Below are positions 1 to 5,565 of a stretch of 5,688 nt of DNA, piece after piece. The notes under the pieces are model-generated. The model was not told where the DNA came from. It ran no database searches and worked only from the letters and a program-made list of their open reading frames with translations. Each line of letters begins with the position of its first letter. Within the stretch, counting starts at the first letter, position 1. The position numbers and the translations under genes are program-made. Source of the stretch: an uncultured Lachnospiraceae bacterium (GTDB lineage: Bacteria > Bacillota > Clostridia > Lachnospirales > Lachnospiraceae); the NCBI GenBank assembly GCA_910585395.1, contig CAJUCK010000043.1, positions 17,682 through 23,369 of the forward strand. The letters are read 5' to 3'.

Positions 1-990
1 GGAGGGAAAGGAGAGGATGACAAAAAAACGGATAAAGTCCAGACAGAACAAGAAAATGAAGAGCCTAAAGAGGATGAGCAAAAAGAAGAAGAGACAGTTG
101 AGATGATTGACCTTAGGGGCAAAACGATTGAGGAAGCAAGAGATGCATTGAACACTATAGGGCTCGGAGTTGAAAAGGCAGGAGAAGAATCTTCAGACCA
201 GTATCAGCCAGGACAGATTGTGACACAGAGTCAGGAGGCGGGGACAAAGGTAAACAAAAATACCACGATTCATGTTACAATCAGCAATGGCACAGGTGAA
301 TTTGAGATACCAAGCGTCAAGGAGCTGGATAAGGAGTCAGCAGAGGCAAAATTAAAAGAATACGAATTGATTCCAGACGTCCATTTTGAGTACAGTGACA
401 CAGTTCCCAGCGGGAATGTGATGTCTCAAAGTCCAGAGGCAGGAGCAAAAGCGAAAAAAGGAGATACGGTTACAGTTATTGTCAGCAGGGGTCCTCAGCC
501 TATTGTTATGCCAGACGTGCGGAATAAGCCGGAGGCTGCTGCCAAAGAAGAGCTTGCAGCGCTGGGAATCAATGCAACCACTAATTCAGATTACAATGAT
601 GAGGTACCAGAAGGAAATGTTATCAGCCAGAGCGTTCTTCCGGGGAAGAGCGTGGAAAAAGGAATTACGGTAACGCTGACCATCAGTATGGGAAGAAAAA
701 ATGTATATTATTCTCTGAACAATTATATGATTGAAAAATTAGCAAAGATACCAGAGGACGCTGTCAGTATAGAAGCTGTGATTACACTGTACAAAGATGG
801 GGGTGGAGAAAAGATTAACAGCTGGACAGTAACTTCTTTCCCATATGCCGTTAATCAGAGTAATATTGAAGACTGTGCCCAGGGGTTGATTCGCATTGAG
901 TGGACATGGATTTATCTAAGTGAGGATGGTGTAGAGATTACGGACAGGTCAACTTCTGAGATAGATAAAGTTGCTTTTACCCAGAACTAA
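1..990 (+). CDS. prkC: PASTA-domain Ser/Thr protein kinase (PrkC/Stk1 type), C-terminal part only
   Basis: This is the extracellular end of a membrane Ser/Thr kinase that senses peptidoglycan fragments or lipid II through PASTA repeats. The frame is open from base 1, so the kinase domain and membrane helix lie upstream of the window; the ATG at 103 is internal and cuts into the first repeat. Residues 1-34 are a charged Glu/Lys/Asp linker of the kind found between the membrane helix and PASTA repeats. Three PASTA repeats follow at about residues 35-97, 100-164 and 166-231, each with the P/L-x-x-x-G/K-x2-EEA-type start, a (V/Q)P-G-x-V/I-x-Q/S-Q-S turn, the P/A-G-x-x-V/A-x-K-G/N motif and an alternating beta strand. 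Residues 232-329 are a further domain without PASTA features, rich in beta and aromatic residues (IRIEWTWIYLSEDG). The stop lies 8 bp before the rsgA ORF. Identification as a PASTA kinase rests on the repeats plus the rsgA-rpe-thiN neighbours; a PASTA-bearing penicillin-binding protein is less likely here. Confidence 0.92.
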   Translation, partial: GGKGEDDKKTDKVQTEQENEEPKEDEQKEEETVEMIDLRGKTIEEARDALNTIGLGVEKAGEESSDQYQPGQIVTQSQEAGTKVNKNTTIHVTISNGTGEFEIPSVKELDKESAEAKLKEYELIPDVHFEYSDTVPSGNVMSQSPEAGAKAKKGDTVTVIVSRGPQPIVMPDVRNKPEAAAKEELAALGINATTNSDYNDEVPEGNVISQSVLPGKSVEKGITVTLTISMGRKNVYYSLNNYMIEKLAKIPEDAVSIEAVITLYKDGGGEKINSWTVTSFPYAVNQSNIEDCAQGLIRIEWTWIYLSEDGVEITDRSTSEIDKVAFTQN

Positions 991-998
991 GGAAATTA

Positions 999-1883
999 AT
1001 GTATATGCAGGGAAAAATTATAAAAGGAATTGCTGGTTTTTATTATGTCCATACAGAAGAAGCTGGAATCTTTGAATGTAAGGCAAAGGGAATTTTCAGA
1101 AAAGAAAAAATAAAGCCGCTGGTTGGAGATAATGTCGAGATGGAAGTGCTGGATCCAGAGAAAAAAACAGGAAATATCACAGAAATTTTGACCAGGAAGA
1201 ATGCATTGGTTCGTCCGGCAGTGGCAAATATTGATCAGGCTTTGGTGATTTTTGCAGCAGATAAACCCAGTCCTAATTTTAATCTTCTGGATCGTTTTCT
1301 GATTATGATGGAACATCAGCAGGTAGAAACGGTGATCTGTTTTAACAAGCAGGATTTGGTAGAATCAAAGGAGCTTGATAAATTAAAATCTATTTATGAA
1401 GAGTGTGGGTATCAGATAACATTTGCCAGCGCAATGGAGCAGAAAGGCCTGGAAGAAATACGTAACATATTAGTTGGTAAGACTACAACGGTAGCAGGGC
1501 CTTCTGGGGTTGGAAAATCTTCTCTGATCAATTTGCTTGCTCCGGGGGCGGAGATGGAGACGGGGGTTCTCAGTGAAAAAATTGACAGAGGAAAGCATAC
1601 GACACGCCATTCCCAGCTTCTGCATATAGAAGGACATACGTATATTGTAGATACGCCAGGATTCAGCTCTCTTTATCTTATGGGGTTTGAAAAAGAAGAG
1701 CTGAAACATTATTTTCGGGAATTTGCGGCATATGAACCTTACTGCCGCTTTCAGGGATGCAGTCACATCCATGAGCCGGATTGTGGGGTCAAGACGGCAT
1801 TGGCAGAAGGGAAAATCAGTTCCATACGTTATGACGATTATAGGATGCTTTATAAAGAATTAAAAAGTGTCAAAAAATATTAA
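999..1883 (+). CDS. rsgA: Ribosome small subunit-dependent GTPase A
   Basis: RsgA (YjeQ/CpgA) is a circularly permuted GTPase that acts late in 30S subunit maturation in the cytoplasm. The N-terminal OB-fold covers about residues 1-70 (GKIIKGIAGFYYV start). The G motifs occur in permuted order: G4 NKQD at 116-119, G5 SA at 144-145, P-loop GPSGVGKS at 167-174, the KHTTRH switch segment at 199-204 and G3 DTPG at 218-221. The C-terminal zinc site C-x4-C-x-H-x5-C uses Cys249, Cys254, His256 and Cys262. Length (294 aa) is normal and all key residues are present. Two starts are possible: ATG 999 lies 4 nt after AAGGAA (989-994), and ATG 1005 lies 10 nt after it and would give the more typical MQGKI N-terminus. 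The gene follows the kinase within 8-14 bp and precedes rpe by 20 bp; the same order is known in Bacillus, where the kinase can phosphorylate this GTPase. Confidence 0.97.
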   Translation: MYMQGKIIKGIAGFYYVHTEEAGIFECKAKGIFRKEKIKPLVGDNVEMEVLDPEKKTGNITEILTRKNALVRPAVANIDQALVIFAADKPSPNFNLLDRFLIMMEHQQVETVICFNKQDLVESKELDKLKSIYEECGYQITFASAMEQKGLEEIRNILVGKTTTVAGPSGVGKSSLINLLAPGAEMETGVLSEKIDRGKHTTRHSQLLHIEGHTYIVDTPGFSSLYLMGFEKEELKHYFREFAAYEPYCRFQGCSHIHEPDCGVKTALAEGKISSIRYDDYRMLYKELKSVKKY

Positions 1884-1903
1884 CATACAAAAGGAGAAGG
1901 AAA

Positions 1904-2554
1904 ATGAATTGTTTATCACCATCTATATTAGCAGCAGATATCTCTCGCCTGGGCGAGGAAATAAAGCTGATTGACGAAGCAGGTGCACAATATGTGCACA
2001 TTGATATTATGGACGGGCATTTTGTCCCTACCATTTCTTTTGGGGCGCCGTTGATGAAATCCATCCGGGGGCTTACGGAACGGATTTTTGATGTGCATTT
2101 AATGGTGGAAGAGCCGGCACATCTGGTGGAAGAAATGGTAGAATGCGGAGCGGATATTATTACTGTGCACGCAGAAGGGTGTGTTCATCTTGACCGTACC
2201 ATTGACAAAATTAAGGAAAAAGGAATTCTTGCCTCTGTCGCTTTGAATCCTGCAACAGATCTGAGCTGTCTGGAATATATACTGCCCAAGCTTGATATGG
2301 TACTGCTTATGACAGTAAATCCAGGGTATGGGGGACAGAAGTATATTTCTTATGCTACGCAGAAGATTCGCGACCTGCGCCAGATGATTGAAGAAAGAGA
2401 ATTAAAGATTGATATAGAGGTAGATGGAGGGATCACCCTTTATAATGTTCAGGAAGTATTAAATGCCGGGGCAAATATTATTGTGGCAGGTTCTGCCGTA
2501 TTCCGGGGAGATACCATAGCCAATGTTGAGGAATTTCTCAAGGTTATGAAATAA
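1904..2554 (+). CDS. rpe: Ribulose-phosphate 3-epimerase
   Basis: Rpe interconverts D-ribulose 5-phosphate and D-xylulose 5-phosphate in the non-oxidative pentose phosphate pathway, in the cytoplasm. It is a complete TIM barrel of 216 aa, normal for the family. Recognisable motifs are LSPSILAAD at 4-12 (Ser7 substrate contact), HIDIMDGHFVP at 32-42, FDVHLMVEEP at 62-71, the phosphate-binding loop MTVNPGYGGQ at 136-145, EVDGGI at 172-177 and VAGSAVF at 194-200. By family knowledge the metal ligands and acid/base pair are His32, Asp34, His65 and Asp174; all are present. The ATG start is well supported by AAGGAG at 1891-1896, 7 nt upstream. The gene ends with tandem TAA codons (2552-2557). It sits between rsgA and thiN in the conserved Firmicute cluster. 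Confidence 0.98.
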   Translation: MNCLSPSILAADISRLGEEIKLIDEAGAQYVHIDIMDGHFVPTISFGAPLMKSIRGLTERIFDVHLMVEEPAHLVEEMVECGADIITVHAEGCVHLDRTIDKIKEKGILASVALNPATDLSCLEYILPKLDMVLLMTVNPGYGGQKYISYATQKIRDLRQMIEERELKIDIEVDGGITLYNVQEVLNAGANIIVAGSAVFRGDTIANVEEFLKVMK

Positions 2555-2589
2555 TAAGCGTAAACGTCAAGGAAAGTGAGAAGAAAATA

Positions 2590-3246
2590 GTGGAGTCATT
2601 GATTATCAGCGGGGGTAACCTGGAAAAAGAGTTTGCCTGTTCTTATATTAGTCAGCATAGCTGTGAACTTACCATTGCGGTGGATGCTGGCATGAAGTTT
2701 TTCTATGAACAGAATATAATACCAGATTATATTGTGGGTGATTTTGATTCTGTGGAGCCGGAAATTTTACAAAGTTTTCAGAATATAGGAGGAGAAAAAA
2801 AACCTGTGATTCTACAGTTTCAGCCGGAAAAGGATGAGACAGATACAGAACTTGCCATTCGTACAGCCATAAAACAAGGCAGCAAGACAATTCATCTTCT
2901 GGGCGCTACAGGAAGCCGTATGGATCACGTTATGGGAAATTTTCACCTGTTGGGTGCTGCTATGAAGCAGGGTGTGGACTGTCAAATAGTGGATTGGCAT
3001 AATCGTATTCGTATGATTTGCCAGGATATGGTGATAAAAAAGGAAAATCAATATGGAAAGTATGTATCACTGTTTCCTTTTACTCCGCAGGTGAAAGGGC
3101 TGACCCTGAGAGGGTTTAAATATCCTCTGAATAATTATACGCTGGAGTGTTATCATTCTCTTGGCGTCAGCAATGAAATTATAGGAACACAGGCAGAGAT
3201 TTCCTTTCAGGAGGGAATTCTGCTTGTGATAGAATCCAGGGATTAG
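2590..3246 (+). CDS. thiN: Thiamine pyrophosphokinase
   Basis: This enzyme transfers pyrophosphate from ATP to thiamine to make thiamine diphosphate (TPP) and AMP. The 218-aa length fits the bacterial family. The N-terminal catalytic domain (about residues 1-145) shows the LIISGG start, AVDAG at 30-34, DYIVGDFDS at 46-54, the KDETDTELA metal/ATP motif at 81-89 and GATGSRMDHVMGN at 105-117. The C-terminal thiamine-binding beta domain (about 150-215) contains VSLFPFTP at 159-166, a GLTLRGFKYPL stretch at 170-180 and SLGVSNEI at 190-197. The start is GTG; no ATG or TTG lies between it and the rpe stop in frame, and the protein begins exactly where the family does. The SD is poor: AAGGAA (2569-2574) is 15 nt away, while GAGAAG (2578-2583) is 6 nt away. 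A low-efficiency start would suit an enzyme needed in small amounts; that is inference. It is 35 bp after rpe and 22 bp before the next gene. Confidence 0.96.
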   Translation: MESLIISGGNLEKEFACSYISQHSCELTIAVDAGMKFFYEQNIIPDYIVGDFDSVEPEILQSFQNIGGEKKPVILQFQPEKDETDTELAIRTAIKQGSKTIHLLGATGSRMDHVMGNFHLLGAAMKQGVDCQIVDWHNRIRMICQDMVIKKENQYGKYVSLFPFTPQVKGLTLRGFKYPLNNYTLECYHSLGVSNEIIGTQAEISFQEGILLVIESRD

Positions 3247-3268
3247 AAAAGGATAAAGGAGATAGGAA

Positions 3269-4033
3269 ATGGCTGTTTATGAAATTGTGTTCAGTCCCAC
3301 TGGGGGTACACAAAAGGTGTCGGGTTTGTTTACAAGATCATTTTGTCAGGAAAGTACCCAGATAAATCTGGTAAGACGTGATGTGGATGTTTCAGTATTT
3401 TCATTTCGTCCAGAGGATATCTGCATTGTCTCAGTGCCTTCTTATGGAGGAAGAGTTCCCTCTGCTGCTGTATCAAGACTGGGCAGGATAAAAGGAAATG
3501 GGGCAAAGGCAGTTCTGATTGTGGTGTATGGAAACAGGGATTATGATGATACTTTTGCAGAACTAAAAGAGATTTTGGAAAATTCAGGATTTTCCTGTGC
3601 AGCAGCGGTGGCTGCCGTTGCAGAACATTCTATCATGCGTCAGTTTGCATCTGGACGTCCTGATATCCGGGATGAAGAAGAACTTTTCAGGTTTGCGGAG
3701 GTGATTCGCGACCATATAGAATCAGGAACTTTGTCAGCGAGTTTGAAGATTCCTGGAGGCCGTCCGTACCGGGAATTCAGCGGTGTTCCAATGAAGCCTA
3801 GAACAGGGAGATCTTGTAATCAATGTGGGATTTGTGCAAAAGAGTGTCCTGTGGATGCGATTTTATCTGAGAATTCTTTTCAGACAGATACGGCAAAATG
3901 TATTTCCTGTATGCGCTGTATTACAGTTTGTCCCAAGAATGCCCGCAGCGTCAGCAAAGCGCTGCTTACTGCAGGCAGTATGAAGATGAAAAAAGAGTGC
4001 AGTAAGCGTAAAGGAAATGAATTATTTATTTAA
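3269..4033 (+). CDS. EFR1-like flavodoxin/ferredoxin fusion protein
   Basis: A 254-aa soluble redox protein with an N-terminal flavodoxin-like domain and a C-terminal bacterial two-[4Fe-4S] ferredoxin domain. The FMN phosphate-loop motif is SPTGGTQK at residues 9-16 (the family usually has SPTGTT-K), followed by the flavodoxin-style segment CIVSVPSYGGRVP at 52-64 and the strand AVLIVVYGNRDYDD at 81-94. The clusters are held by C183-x2-C186-x2-C189-x3-CP and C211-x2-C214-x2-C217-x3-CP; all eight Cys are intact. It probably passes electrons between an unknown donor and acceptor in anaerobic metabolism. The substrate partner cannot be read from the sequence. The start is firm: AAAGGAG (3255-3261) lies 7 nt before the ATG. 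It lies 22 bp after thiN, so it may share that transcript. The last 25 residues are Lys/Ser-rich and are encoded by DNA with strong inverted repeats. Confidence 0.9.
   Translation: MAVYEIVFSPTGGTQKVSGLFTRSFCQESTQINLVRRDVDVSVFSFRPEDICIVSVPSYGGRVPSAAVSRLGRIKGNGAKAVLIVVYGNRDYDDTFAELKEILENSGFSCAAAVAAVAEHSIMRQFASGRPDIRDEEELFRFAEVIRDHIESGTLSASLKIPGGRPYREFSGVPMKPRTGRSCNQCGICAKECPVDAILSENSFQTDTAKCISCMRCITVCPKNARSVSKALLTAGSMKMKKECSKRKGNELFI
3964..4007. repeat. Perfect 10-bp inverted repeat plus competing palindrome at the gene's 3' end
   Basis: GCTTACTGCA (3964-3973) is exactly complementary to TGCAGTAAGC (3998-4007) across a 24-nt spacer. Inside it, TACTGC (3967-3972) also pairs with GCAGTA (3975-3980) at 2-nt spacing, so the left arm has two mutually exclusive partners. 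The whole element lies in the last codons of the flavodoxin/ferredoxin gene. No U-tract follows, so it is not a standard intrinsic terminator; it could stabilise the mRNA 3' end, bind a protein as DNA, or be chance. Confidence 0.5.
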
Positions 4034-4136
4034 CATGTAATCTGGATTTCCAAGTAGTGTTTTAAAAGAATTTTTCCAGACTTTCTGCTAAAAGCTTGCT
4101 GCGGATTTACTTAATTCTGTGAGTAAAGTCAAATTT

Positions 4137-4210
4137 AGAGGCGTCAAAGGTGTATCAGGCACTATAACCCGAGATAGTATGTCTGCTTCCTGGGGAGGTG
4201 CTGCGCCTTT
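4137..4210 (+). other. Candidate structured RNA element or interspersed repeat
   Basis: AGGCG (4139-4143) pairs with CGCCT (4204-4208), extending to 7 bp at the outer end with one G-U and one A-U pair. Stacked inside on the 3' side, CA-GCAC (4156-4162, one bulged G) pairs with GTGC-TG (4198-4203). Alternative local stems exist: ACTAT (4161-4165) with ATAGT (4174-4178), and CTTCC (4186-4190) with GGAGG (4194-4198, one G-U). The outer helix is followed directly by TTTTCTTTTA, so the block could end transcription in one conformation. No match to a known RNA family is recognised. It may be a small RNA, a leader of the downstream gene, a transcript end, or a dispersed repeat. Confidence 0.3.
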
Positions 4211-4219
4211 TCTTTTATG

Positions 4220-4249
4220 TCAGACTTGAAAAAGTCTGATTTCCTGTAT
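4220..4249 (+). terminator. Hairpin terminator candidate
   Basis: TCAGACTT (4220-4227), a GAAA tetraloop, then AAGTCTGA (4232-4239) form a perfect 8-bp stem with a stable GNRA loop, followed by TTTCC and, a few bases on, TATTTTT. The stem is only moderately GC-rich and the U-tract is interrupted, so termination may be partial. It would close the kinase-to-redox-gene transcript about 190 bp after the last stop codon. The opposite strand has no U-tract after the stem, so a + strand function is favoured. Confidence 0.5.
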
Positions 4250-4366
4250 TTTTCTATCATGTCAATCCAGTCAAAATTTTCCAGTTAGATTTTTTTATAT
4301 GCTAAATATGCCTTTCACTCTCTTTATCCCCAAATAAAAAATCTGCCGATAAATTAAGTGCTGGCA

Positions 4367-4372
4367 TATTAT
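4367..4372 (+). promoter_or_regulatory. Weak -10-like element before the LacI-type gene
   Basis: TATTAT matches 5 of 6 bases of the sigma-A -10 consensus. The position 17 nt upstream holds TGCCGA (4344-4349), a poor -35 (3 of 6), and there is no extended -10 TG. The element sits just before the strong SD at 4380, which would leave a very short 5' leader. This is a suggestion only. Confidence 0.22.
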
Positions 4373-4379
4373 AGAATCC

Positions 4380-4387
4380 GAGGTGAT
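4380..4387 (+). promoter_or_regulatory. Strong Shine-Dalgarno not matched to the regulator start
   Basis: GAGGTGAT is an almost complete complement of the 16S rRNA 3' end. It lies 24-30 nt before the first possible starts in the regulator frame (TTG 4408, ATG 4411, ATG 4414) and over 60 nt before the likely start at 4450. It is at a good distance (8 nt from GAGG) for the TTG at 4392, which opens a short frame different from that of the regulator. Confidence 0.55.
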
Positions 4388-4391
4388 GAAT

Positions 4392-4457
4392 TTGAATACA
4401 GCGGTGGTTGATGATGAGGAAACGATTAAGGAAAGATGGGGTGGTATATATGGATAG
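4392..4457 (+). CDS. Possible 21-codon leader peptide coupled to the LacI-type gene
   Basis: A TTG 8 nt after the strong GAGG SD opens a 21-residue frame that begins LNTAVVDDEETIKERW and stops at TAG 4455-4457. An in-frame ATG at 4386 exists but is only 2 nt from the GAGG and overlaps the SD. The stop codon overlaps the preferred start of the repressor (ATG 4450) by 8 nt, the geometry used for translational coupling. The peptide is acidic, hydrophilic and has no membrane segment or run of one amino acid, so it is not an obvious attenuator peptide. No homologue is recognised. The alternative is that the SD serves no peptide and is a remnant of an older start. Confidence 0.3.
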   Translation: MNTAVVDDEETIKERWGGIYG

Positions 4458-5463
4458 TGGAAGAATCAGGATTGTTGATATTGCGGAGGAATTGGGAGTG
4501 AGTACAGCTACCGTATCAAATGTTATTCATGGAAAGACAAAGAAAATATCTGACGAAACGGTAAAGCGTGTGCAGCAGCTTTTGGAAGAGAGACAGTACA
4601 TTCCAAGTATGGCAGGAATACTTTTGGCACAAAATGATTCTAAAATTATCGGGGTGGTTATCAATGACCATGAAAAATACGAAGGACATACATTGGAAGA
4701 TCAGTTTATTTCTGCGTCTGTGAACGCATTGGCAAAAGAGATACAGCAGGCAGGAAAATTCCTTATGCTTAAAATTACGGATAAATGGGAGGATATTCCC
4801 AAGTTTGCTTCTATGTGGAATATGGAGGGAATGGTGCTGATTGGCTATTGTGAACAGGATTATAAAAAATTGAGGGAACAGATGCATATTCCGTTTGTGG
4901 TCTACGATGGATATATGGAAAGTTCAGGAAATATTGTAAATATTGAGGTTAATCACTTTGATGGCGGGGTACAGGCTGGATGTTATCTGAAAAGGAGGGG
5001 CCACAGGGCGGTTCTTTGTATATCGGATAATAATATCTGCATGGATATGGAAAGGTTTAGAGGATTAAAAAGCGAGATTCCAAATGCAGAGCTTATGGTT
5101 ATTCCTATGGAGCGGGAAACGCGCACCGCTTTTTACATGAAACATTTAGGGGAAATAGAAAAATATTCAGCAGTTTTCGCAGTGTCTGATTATTATGCAA
5201 TGGATTTTATTCAGTTTCTGAAAAGTGTGGGGCTAACCGTTCCAGAGGACATATCAGTAATTGGGTTTGATGACGTGAGGGAATGTGAAAGGTTTGTGCC
5301 AGCACTGACCACGATAAAACAAGATAACAGGCAGAGGGCAGCTTTGGCAGTCAAATTATTGAATCAGCTAAGAAATGGAGACTGTACGGATAAAAATGTG
5401 ATGCTGCCTGTAACCCTCATAGAACGTGACAGCGTGTGTGATGTAAAAATGCACAAAGAATGA
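4450..5463 (+). CDS. LacI/GalR-family transcriptional repressor
   Basis: A 337-aa DNA-binding regulator; family members bind a palindromic operator as dimers and release it, or bind tighter, on contact with a sugar or other small ligand. The N-terminal LacI helix-turn-helix is at residues 8-28 (IVDIAEELGVSTATVSNVI), and the hinge helix region is around 48-61 (RQYIPSMAGILLAQ). A periplasmic-binding-protein-like effector domain follows from about 65 to 330, with IIGVVI at 66-71, FAVSDYYAMDF near 243-253, PEDISVIGFDD at 265-275 and PALTTIKQ at 284-291. The ATG at 4450 is preferred because it puts the usual few residues before the first helix; the frame is also open upstream to TTG 4408, ATG 4411 and ATG 4414, giving up to 14 extra basic residues (MMMRKRLRK). 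The local SD is weak (GGTGG 4440-4444). The effector cannot be deduced. The gene is 102 bp upstream of an AAC(3)-type gene, a plausible target. Confidence 0.93.
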   Translation: MDSGRIRIVDIAEELGVSTATVSNVIHGKTKKISDETVKRVQQLLEERQYIPSMAGILLAQNDSKIIGVVINDHEKYEGHTLEDQFISASVNALAKEIQQAGKFLMLKITDKWEDIPKFASMWNMEGMVLIGYCEQDYKKLREQMHIPFVVYDGYMESSGNIVNIEVNHFDGGVQAGCYLKRRGHRAVLCISDNNICMDMERFRGLKSEIPNAELMVIPMERETRTAFYMKHLGEIEKYSAVFAVSDYYAMDFIQFLKSVGLTVPEDISVIGFDDVRECERFVPALTTIKQDNRQRAALAVKLLNQLRNGDCTDKNVMLPVTLIERDSVCDVKMHKE

Positions 5464-5474
5464 GGATAAATTTT

Positions 5475-5498
5475 GTTAAGGGTTATGCGTTTAACCTT
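5475..5498. promoter_or_regulatory. Imperfect inverted repeat, possible operator
   Basis: GTTAA (5475-5479) and TTAAC (5491-5495) are exact inverted arms; an alternative pairing is AAGG-TTA (5478-5485 with one bulged G) with TAACCTT (5492-5498). It lies just after the repressor stop and abuts the -35 of the candidate promoter for the next gene, a fitting place for an operator. LacI-family operators usually have a tighter palindrome with a central CG, which is missing here, so the assignment is weak. As an RNA hairpin it is too poor in GC to be a convincing terminator. Confidence 0.25.
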
Positions 5499-5526
5499 TG
5501 CTATTTCTGATGCTTCATTTTATTAT
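5498..5526 (+). promoter_or_regulatory. Sigma-A-like promoter for the AAC(3)-type gene
   Basis: TTGCTA (5498-5503, 4 of 6 consensus bases) and TATTAT (5521-5526, 5 of 6) are separated by exactly 17 nt. The element lies 40 bp before the ATG at 5566, leaving a leader of about 30 nt with a strong SD. A second TATTAT register at 5524-5529 gives a 20-nt spacing and is less likely. This suggests the last gene has its own start of transcription rather than relying on read-through from the repressor gene. Confidence 0.5.
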
Positions 5527-5565
5527 TATTACAGCTGCTATGACGTAGATTGGAGGAATAATAAG

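Larger units (their letters stand above)
4034..4407. other. Long intergenic region without a confident gene
   Basis: This 374-bp gap lies between the redox gene and the upstream edge of the regulator's longest reading frame. It is AT-rich and contains, in order, about 55 bp with no recognisable content, a block at about 4088-4229 with open frames on both strands and nested complementarity, a clean hairpin at 4220-4239, an AT-rich stretch (4240-4366) with no clear element, a weak -10-like TATTAT (4367-4372), and a strong Shine-Dalgarno at 4380-4387. I see no tRNA, no known riboswitch core (TPP, T-box, FMN, c-di-GMP) and no recognisable gene. Confidence 0.7.

Noticed and set aside
103..105. ATG as the start of an independent PASTA protein
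   Set aside because: The frame is open back to base 1 with a charged linker typical of PASTA kinases, and no SD precedes this ATG; starting here would also trim the first repeat.
479..673. 64-codon + strand frame inside the kinase gene
   Set aside because: It lies wholly within the second and third PASTA repeats in another frame, with no SD and no recognisable domain.
996..1316. Antisense reading frame of about 106 codons opposite rsgA
   Set aside because: It is fully opposite a well-supported essential-type gene, has no SD, and its Cys/His/Ile-rich translation is typical of a reversed coding strand.
2788..2802. AGGAGGAG followed by eight A residues inside thiN, resembling a programmed frameshift site with an internal SD
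   Set aside because: Both shifted frames meet a stop within a few codons and would cut the catalytic domain, while the zero frame encodes a complete normal enzyme. The SD-like part also sits directly against the A-run rather than about 10 nt before it.
3103..3114. CTGAGA with flanking ACCC/GGGT in thiN, recalling the THI box of a TPP riboswitch
   Set aside because: It lies within the conserved C-terminal coding region (GLTLRGF) and the rest of the riboswitch core is absent. No TPP riboswitch is seen before thiN either.
4034..4407. Known riboswitch or T-box in the long intergenic gap
   Set aside because: None of the conserved cores I can check by eye (T-box GGGTGGNACCGCG, TPP CTGAGA, FMN, c-di-GMP) is present.
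4516..4887. Antisense reading frame of about 123 codons opposite the LacI-type gene
   Set aside because: It overlaps the helix-turn-helix and effector domain coding sequence, lacks an SD and gives a Phe/His-rich translation typical of shadow frames.
5475..5498. Intrinsic terminator for the LacI-type gene
   Set aside because: The stem is short, has a bulge and is AT-rich, and only a three-base T run follows, so termination is not convincing.
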